A stretch of 64,000 bases of DNA from Heterodera schachtii. Lineage: Eukaryota > Nematoda > Chromadorea > Rhabditida > Heteroderidae. A model generated the notes under the pieces. That model made no database searches and was not told the origin of the DNA. It saw only the letters and a program-made list of their open reading frames with translations. This document shows positions 56,346 through 64,000 of the stretch, in pieces. Where the stretch lies: assembly GCA_023374025.1 (NCBI GenBank), contig SIJG01000052.1, positions 147,394 to 211,393 on the forward strand, read 5' to 3'. The position numbers were made by a program, and so were the translations under genes. How positions within the stretch are numbered: the first letter of the stretch is position 1; every line of letters begins with the position of its first letter.

Positions 56346-57880
56346 TAAATTAATAAAAAGCTTTAAAAATTAATTAAAATAATTTTTTATTACTACACCT
56401 GTTATTAAAAAAAAAAAGCACAAAAAAGTTTGCTTGTATAAATAAATCTAGCGAATGCGGACTCCATCCCTTTTTGTGCCAGCGGAGTGGCATGGCCGAT
56501 TTGGATTAATATCTGTTTTCTATTCTTAATAAATGAAAACTAATAAATTTAAATGAAATTATTAAAATATTTTACATAATTATCTTGAATATAAGTTTTT
56601 GCTCTTTGAAATTGACCGTCCGGATGCAAAGGGGCATCACGAATACGATTATATAAATTTATCAATAAATTGCTAATATTTAAAATAAAATTTTACATTG
56701 CAAAAAATTATTTTACATTGCATTTTCAATTCAAATCCCCCTATTAACGCTCATAATGGAGAATACATACATATATTTGCCTCACAAAAATAACAAATTA
56801 ATAATTAGCCAATGCGATTAATTCGCTACATATGACTCAATTATAAACAATTTATGGAATGTAAAAAAGAAACATTAAAATATTATATAAAAAATCGTTT
56901 TTTAATTATATTTGTTGCGCCCAAAAATTTCAGATAAACCTTAAGGTTTTTGATAAAAAAAGTTATTATCTTTTATAGAATATTTTTTTAATATATTGTA
57001 AAGAATACATTTAATTTAAAATTGAAACAAATAAAAGTAAAAAACTGTATTATGAAATATAAAAAATTAAAAAGATGGAATTAAATATTTTAAATAATAA
57101 AAAACTAATGGGAAATGAAAATAAACATCTGTATTTTTTCTAAGATTAAATCGATATTACCATGCAATTAAATACAAAATTATTTACTGAAATAATTTAA
57201 ATAAAAATTTATTCAAATCAATTTTTACGACTACATATGAATTCATCAGAATACAAAAACGTTTAAAAAATTGGAATTAAATATTTTGATAATAAAAAAA
57301 TAATGGAAAATGAAAACATTGCGCTGAAAAGAATATAATTATATAAAAAGACAGTCAGATTCAAAATTAAGACCTTTTCTAAAATTTAATGTGCTTTTTC
57401 CAAATATTCAGAATATTTTTTGAATTATTAAAATAAATATAAAGAATCCCGTAATTTAAAATTGAAAAAAAAATCATCAAATATAAAAAATAAAATTGAA
57501 TATTTGAAATAACAAAAAAACAATGGGAAATGAAAACAAAACGTTGATTTTATTTCTAGGTATTATTACATCGACGATATTATTTAATATGATAAATACT
57601 AGAAATATTATTAGGTAAATAAGAGAAAAATTAATTCCTCTACCGAAAAAAATTTGAAAATGTAAGAAAATTTTCATAGAAATAAAAAATTGAGTTTTTT
57701 TTTTTTTGGTATAATAATCATTGTAATATAAGTCAAATAAAAATAAAGCTAATAAATTTTTTAGTTCTATACATGAGCATCAAAAAAGGAAATAAAAGCC
57801 AGATTGGTTAACGCGCTGATTAAAAATGAACGTTTTACAAAAGAACATCATAAGCAAGGACGGACCGAAAAGTCCCGAAA
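56346..57880. other. A-rich stretch without recognised gene
   Basis: Contains a GC-richer island at 56450-56510 and a short open run near 56600 reading EIDRPDAKGHHEYDY; neither is recognised. Confidence 0.4.
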
Positions 57881-57968
57881 GAACGACGAGTTTATTAAAA
57901 ACAATTAATACAAAAATAAAGATAGAACGCCGAGTTTATTAAAAAGAATTAATGCAAAAATAAAGATA
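57881..57968 (+). repeat. tandem duplication, 44-bp unit
   Basis: GAACGACGAGTTTATTAAAA at 57881 and GAACGCCGAGTTTATTAAAA at 57925 start two near-identical units. They lie inside a 38-codon ATG frame (57826-57942). Confidence 0.8.
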
Positions 57969-60900
57969 TTATCCAAGCATTAATTTACAATAAAAGAGAT
58001 TTTTTAATAAAAATTATGGAACATAAAAAAGTGTTGGAAAATGAAAAAAAATCAAAATGTTCTTTATTTTTTAAAACATATTTTTGTTATTATAAAGCAG
58101 ATAAATAAGAAACAATAATAATAATTTTTCTATCGGCAAAAGATTTATATATAAGATAGCCCTTATAAATAAAAATTAATTTACGAAAAAACACAATAAA
58201 TATAAAAAAATTAAAATTTAAGTGAATAAAACTGAAAATACGAAGGAAGTTTTATTTGCAAAAAATATCGGAAAGAATTTAAAAACTTCTTCAAGAAATT
58301 TTTTTAATACATAATAATTAAATTTTAGTGCTTATTTTTTTGTATTATATTCTTATCGAATCAAGATACACTATGTTCGATGAAACTGGAGATCCAAGAG
58401 ATCCAGCATGGCAAGAAATGAAGGAATTTAATTAAAATCCATGATCGGGTTTTTAAACATAGAAAAAGGAATAATCAAACTCTTAACACTTTAATTAATG
58501 GAAATTGGAAAAAATCCAAAATTTTTATTTCATATTTTCAAGCAATAATTGCTGAATGCACATTTGAAATAAAAATTTTTTAATGAAATTACAAAATAAA
58601 AAAGAAACGAGTATGAAAAGAATTAAATGAGCTCATTTGCAATAATACTAAACCTCTTCATCTTTGTTCGACTAATTTAGTACAATACAAGCTACCGAGA
58701 AAAGTAATAGTAATAAATTCCATATAAATAACTTATATTAGTTTATAAATATTATTTGATTTTAAACTATTAGTTGCCCAAAATAATGAAGCAAGAGAAT
58801 TATGTAACATGGTAATAATGAGCAAAGAAACTTGCAAATTTTTATCATAGCCAAAAAAAATATAATAAAATTCAGGTAATTCTTAAAAATATTAAAATTA
58901 CACTAAAAACAAATTAAAGCAAAAAATAAATAAACTTTAAATATACCAATTGATAATAATTGTCGTAAAATAATTATATTTTCAAATAAAAAAAAAATAA
59001 ATAATTTTTCCAAATAATAAATAAATTTAATAAAAATTATAAAAAGTTACTTAAAATATGTCAAATAAGTTTAATATCATAAAAGATGTAAGGAACGCTA
59101 AAACAATTTATAAGAAAAAAATAATTGTCAACACCTTGAACAGGGTCCGACTAGAAGACAAAGTTTAAATTTAAACGAAATCAATTACCCCTGAATGGAT
59201 GAAATGGAATATAATATGAATATAGTAATTGAGAAAAATTTTTAGGTATAAATACATTTACTTATGTGATAACAATTATATGAAAATTAAAATTAAAAAC
59301 ATTATTTTCTACATTTAATTTAACTGCATAGTTTTTAAAAAATTGCACAAAGGATAAATTTAAAAATAAGAGCAAAATATAAATGAATCAAAGAAGTAAA
59401 ACGAGTAAACCAGAAAAGGTACATATAAAAAATAATATACAAAAGTATGCTCGCTAAAAGAAAAAAATAGAGGTTATGATAGCGAGAAAATGATACCGTA
59501 ACTAAATTATTTTATTAGAAAATCAAAACATACTTAATCAATGAATATTTGATTCTAGCAAATCAAAAAATAATACAAATAAAATTTCATGCAAATTGGA
59601 AAAAAATCATAAAAATTTAATTCATATGTATGCAAAACGCAATAAAAATGGAAGAAATAATTTTTTCTCAATTCGTCATAAAATCTATTAATTTTTGCTT
59701 TAAATAAAAATTACATTAAATGAAACCGAAAGATGCAGAAAAACTTTGGAAGACGCACTGTGTGCGACGTGAAAATAAGAACCAAGAATCCAAGTAAAAT
59801 TTAAATAACTTAAATTTAAAATTCCTTATTTTTAAAATGAACTTAATTGATGAATGAAAATAAAATAAATGGAATTTTTAATTTTATTTAATTTTTTCAA
59901 AACTTTAATTAACACGTATTAAAATTAATAAAAACAGTAACAAAATAAACTTGTTGATTTAGATGATGAAAATAAAATAAATTGCGACACTGATCGCAAT
60001 CATTGTGCGTCATTTGTAATTGATTTGAAAACAAAAAAAAATTTATAATTTTTTATCGAAACTGATCGGTGGTCTCTTTTCAATTTGGTATTCACTTCCA
60101 AATAGTTTTCATTTCTGCCTTGAAGCAGGAGGTTTTTGGCAAGATAAAACCAGATATAAAGAAAAATTCTAAAAGCTTAAATTCTAAAAAATTAATCCTT
60201 GAAGAGTTCGAAACAGATTTTATTTAATTATAATTAAATATATTTGAATATTCTAAAAGAGAAAAATTAAAAGTGAAAAAATATTTAATAACGCTAAATA
60301 AATTTTAGATTGTTAAAAAATTTGTCATTATAAAGATTTGAAATGTAACTACCTTGTTCGAAAAAAACGTATCAATGCTTCTCGGACAAGGAATTTTAAG
60401 CAATCGACTAAATTATTAACAATTAAAATAAGATAACAAAATATTTAATGAACATCATATTATTAGAAGTATTTAGAGAACAATTTGGATCAAAAAGCGA
60501 AAAGAAATATTTCCAAATTTTCAATATCATAAATGCTTCTACAATATATTGAGATATCAAATAAAATTACTTTTAAAAAATAAACTAAAGCAAAAATAAG
60601 GGTGTAATGATTAATTGGGGATTGAAGGTGTCAAGATATAGAAAATAATTTAATAAAAGGTATAAAGAAAAATATGATTTTAAAAACATTATATATTTTT
60701 TAAAATAAAAAAATCATCTAAATAAGATATAATAAATAAGACTAATAAATTAATTTGAAATTAAAATTGAAAGCCTTATGGCCGAAGAAGTATTTTGCAA
60801 GAAACTGTTCGAGCAAGACGAGGACGAGAAAGTCGAGGTTATAGCGAGCAGAATTTAATTTCGTGAATAATTTTTTAATCAAATTTTATTATAGACATAA

Positions 60901-61268
60901 ATTTTATTCAAAATTAAAACTATAAAATAAACAAAAAATGAAATAATAGTACTTGGTCAACTGAGCCAATCGCCACAGAAATAAATACATAAGTAAGATT
61001 GAAAATAAATCAAATATAATTAAAAAATATTTATAATAATTGTAATTAGGTTTCTAAATTATAATCAAATTCATAAAATTTTTAAAAATAAATTAACAAT
61101 ATATATGTTTAAAAAATCAATTAAAAATAAAACAGCTATGATAATTAAATGTTATTTTTTTCCAATGACAGAGAGTCAGAGTTCATTAAACTCGTTAATT
61201 AGCTTTATAAATGAGATGCCGATTCGAACAACCGGCACGGATACAAAAAAAATGTAAATAAAAATATA
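57969..61268. other. A-rich desert with micro-ORF islands
   Basis: No recognised gene. Plus-strand ATG frames of 14-41 codons sit in GC-richer islands at 58387, 58627, 59058, 60778 and 61165. Confidence 0.5.
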
Positions 61269-61781
61269 ATTTCAAAAAAATAATTTGATACATAAGAATG
61301 AACTCATAAAATTACCGCATAACCAATAGATAATTTGTTACTCATCTAATAATGCACATTTGATAAGAATAGTAAATAAATAAAATTTATATAGACCGAC
61401 CTTTGAATTGAAAATTCAACATTTCTATTAAATAACATATAAAATACTAAAATAACTTTAAAAAATATCTTTTATTTCAATAAAAATTAATAATATAATA
61501 ATAATTGGAATGAAAAAAAGATTCATTTTTAACATTAAGATAAAGAAGTTAATAATAGATCTAGATTGGTATTTATAATAAAATTCACTAATTAAACAAT
61601 CAAAAAGTATACATAAAAATTAAAAGATGTTTATAAATAAATAATAAAATAAATTAAAATATAAGAATTAAAATAAAAGAAAATGTAGGTAAAATATTTT
61701 AAGTTAAGAAAATACAAGGTTTTTTGAACAATGTAAAATCAAAAGTAAATTTTTTTTTGAAATTTTGGTGGAATTTAGATA
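61269..61781 (+). repeat. segmental duplication, copy A
   Basis: Shares long collinear blocks with 61981-62456, including AACATTAAGATAAAGAAGTT and ATAGATCTAGATTGGTATTT, with small indels. Confidence 0.9.
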
Positions 61782-61980
61782 CCAAAATATTGTTAAAAAT
61801 AAATTTTACAAATGATACATATAAAACTAGAATTTCCAAAAACGGGAGTGAAGATTACATAGCGTCATCACCAAATGTAGATGCCAAAATTAAAAGTAAA
61901 AAAGAGAAAAAAAAAATTTTAACTAAGTACTGAGGACTTTTTGTTAATAAAAGAAAAAATTTAAAAAAATGTAATAAAAT

Positions 61981-62456
61981 AATAATTCCAAAAAAAATAA
62001 TTTGATACATAAAAACGAACTCATAAAATTACCGCATATAAAATTAAGGATAATGAACTCATAGACCGGATTTTGTGTTAAAAATTTAACATTTCTATTA
62101 AATAAACATATAAAATACTAAAATAACTAAAAATATAATTTATTTCAATAAAATTAATAATTTAATAGCAAGTGGAATGAAAAATAGATTCATATTTTTT
62201 AACATTAAGATAAAGAAGTTAATAATAGATCTAGATTGGTATTTATAATAAAATTCACAAATTAAACAATCAAATTAAATAAATGCATAAAAATAAGAAG
62301 ATTTTATAAATAAGTAATCAAAACTATTAATAATATAAGAATTAAAATAAAGGAAAATGTATGCAAAATACTTTAATTTAAGAAAAAGCAAGATTTTTCA
62401 ACAATGTAAAATCAAAAATAAATTTTAAAAAATTTAATTTTGGTGGAATTTAAATG
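61981..62456 (+). repeat. segmental duplication, copy B
   Basis: Direct-orientation copy of 61269-61781, about 200 bp downstream of it, ending at TTTTGGTGGAATTTAAATG. Carries deletions relative to copy A. Confidence 0.9.
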
Positions 62457-62898
62457 AAAAATATCTAAAACAAAATCGGATGAGTGAAAGGAGCAAGTGC
62501 GCAACTCAATGCCATGGGAGTTGTAAGCATCAATAAAAGAGCCAAAAAGATGCTAATTAAATTAAAAATTATTTCTATAGTGAATGCTGAAAAAATTATG
62601 GCATAAAAATAAAAATTTATAAAATAAACAAAATAATAATAAAAAACTAAAAAATAATTTAAAAAATCATAATGCAATAAAAATCGATAAATGTAAAATT
62701 TAAAAAATTCGATGCTAAAAACATGGATATAATTAAAACATTTTTCATAATGTGCTACAATAATTGTAAAACTGTTAAAAAAACTAAATTTTTGAAATGA
62801 GAGAATATGGCGTAATATGACATGAAATAGGTTAAAACATATATTCACACATTTTTAATTTTAATGGTTATCTACGATATTCACTCGTTCAGTTAATA

Positions 62899-63024
62899 AT
62901 GGGTCAACAAAAAATGCCTATGCTAAATGATTATAGGATCCTCATCAAGGTGGATCGACTGTTCTTCATAATCCAAATCAATAACATATGTTTTATAAAC
63001 TGTAAAAAAAGTATAAAAAATTGA
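62899..63024 (+). other. micro-ORF, 41 codons
   Basis: ATG 62899 to TGA 63024, beginning MGQQKMPMLNDYRILIKVDR and ending in a K/N-rich tail. The first half has balanced codons. Not recognised; longest of the right-half micro-ORFs together with 51964-52089. Confidence 0.2.
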
Positions 63025-64000
63025 GTGTCCTATAAAACGATTTAAAATTTTTATAAAATTATTACTAAAAGAACTCTAGAAGAATCACAAACATTCTCTA
63101 AACAAGCAATTAATGTGCCGATTTTTATGCGGAAAAAATGTGGAGACTCGTGACTATTTCTAAAATGTTTACTGAATCTCTATAGTTTTGCATTACAAAT
63201 AAAAGATTCATTAAATAACAGAAAAATGCAAATTATTCCATTTTTTACAAAGTTTAAATGTTCGATTTTGCTTTCAAATTTCACTTTTATCTTTATCGAA
63301 ATGAAAGAAATATAATAAGTAACAGTACAAATATCGAGTTGAATTAATAAAACTTTCTATGTAAAACCATTGAAAATTGCAAACCTCAATAAATTTAAAA
63401 TGTAAAAATTTTCAATTAATAAGTACAGTAACTATTATAGTCCATTAAATAAATTCATTGCGATATAATGATCATATAATTTTATTAAAACGTTAATATT
63501 TAAAAATAAGAACATCTTTATAACCTTTAAAGAAACATTTCAAAATGAAAAAACTAAGTTTTAATTCCAAGAAATATAAAATCAAAAAAATTACTTAAAA
63601 AACAGCTCATTCCACAACAGAAATTATTCAGATCGAATATCAAGGAAAGAAAAATACTAAAATTAAATAATTTATTTTTATCTAAATTTATAATGACACT
63701 ATGGGATCATTGGAAAATAAAAACAAAATTTTATAATCAAAAGAAAAGATTGATTGATAAATAAAAAAGCTATGTAAATCATTCCCGGTTAAAAATATTC
63801 TACACTAAATAAATCATCAATTTAATATAATATAATTATTTATGCCTTGTGAAATTTGAGATGTTTAAAACAAAAATTGACTGTCTCCATCTTAAAAATA
63901 ATTAAACTTATTAAAATACAATTACTAAAGCAACTCGAGCAGAATCAATTAATAATTATTACAAAACTAAATTAACTAAACAATCAAAACGTACCGAAGA
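63025..64000. other. A-rich stretch to the window end
   Basis: Short ATG frames at 63113 (16 codons) and 63861 (14 codons); nothing recognised. Confidence 0.5.

Noticed and set aside
62465..62848. 127-codon minus-strand frame with many hydrophobic residues
   Set aside because: Long for chance and could be read as several membrane segments, but the composition (F, I, Y, N) matches translated T-rich DNA and no receptor motif is visible. Left as unproven.

Overview
The window is extremely A+T-rich eukaryotic DNA, mostly non-coding, with scattered transposable elements and a few gene remnants. By inference the host is a nematode. The evidence is short introns with TTTTAAG/TTTTAG acceptors, a repeated helix-turn-helix gene family that I associate with plant-parasitic nematodes, and the mixture of LTR, LINE, hAT and Maverick-like sequences. 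The species cannot be fixed from sequence alone, and no rRNA, intact tRNA or CRISPR array was seen.

Layout. 1-119 holds the edge of a minus-strand exon. 841-1505 is a GC-richer island packed with stem-loops, with TATA and AATAAA signals on the minus strand (possible solo LTR). 3.3-6.4 kb is a nest of small GC-richer repeats, a tRNA-like relic and a hairpin repeat. 6.4-26.5 kb is T-rich desert containing a 5'-truncated LINE (16.9-17.5 kb) and a decayed hAT transposase (20.2 kb). 26.56-31.95 kb is a complete-length but coding-broken Ty3/gypsy element on the minus strand.

The most unusual part is 32.8-35.5 kb. Three tightly spaced minus-strand genes resemble the packaging ATPase, an adenovirus-pX-like basic protein and a third small protein of Maverick/Polinton/adintovirus-type elements. 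A 118-bp satellite flanks them on one side and a 120-bp tRNA-like tandem array on the other. A separate integrase scrap of a similar kind lies at 39.4 kb. At 36.2-37.7 kb is a broken plus-strand gene with four HTH repeats. One of its introns carries a small hAT element whose target duplication copied the splice donor.

40-64 kb is A-rich desert. It contains a recent gag-only LTR element (45.86-48.43 kb), a segmental duplication (61.3-62.5 kb) and many short GC-richer islands with brief open frames.

Two whole-window patterns stand out. First, the plus strand changes from T-rich (left) to A-rich (right) at about 36-39 kb. Second, many small repeats share TIR starts of the type TAGRG/CAGGG but are each built from a different short iterated word. 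No functional pathway links the genes; the window reads as a repeat-rich heterochromatin-like region with captured virus-like DNA.
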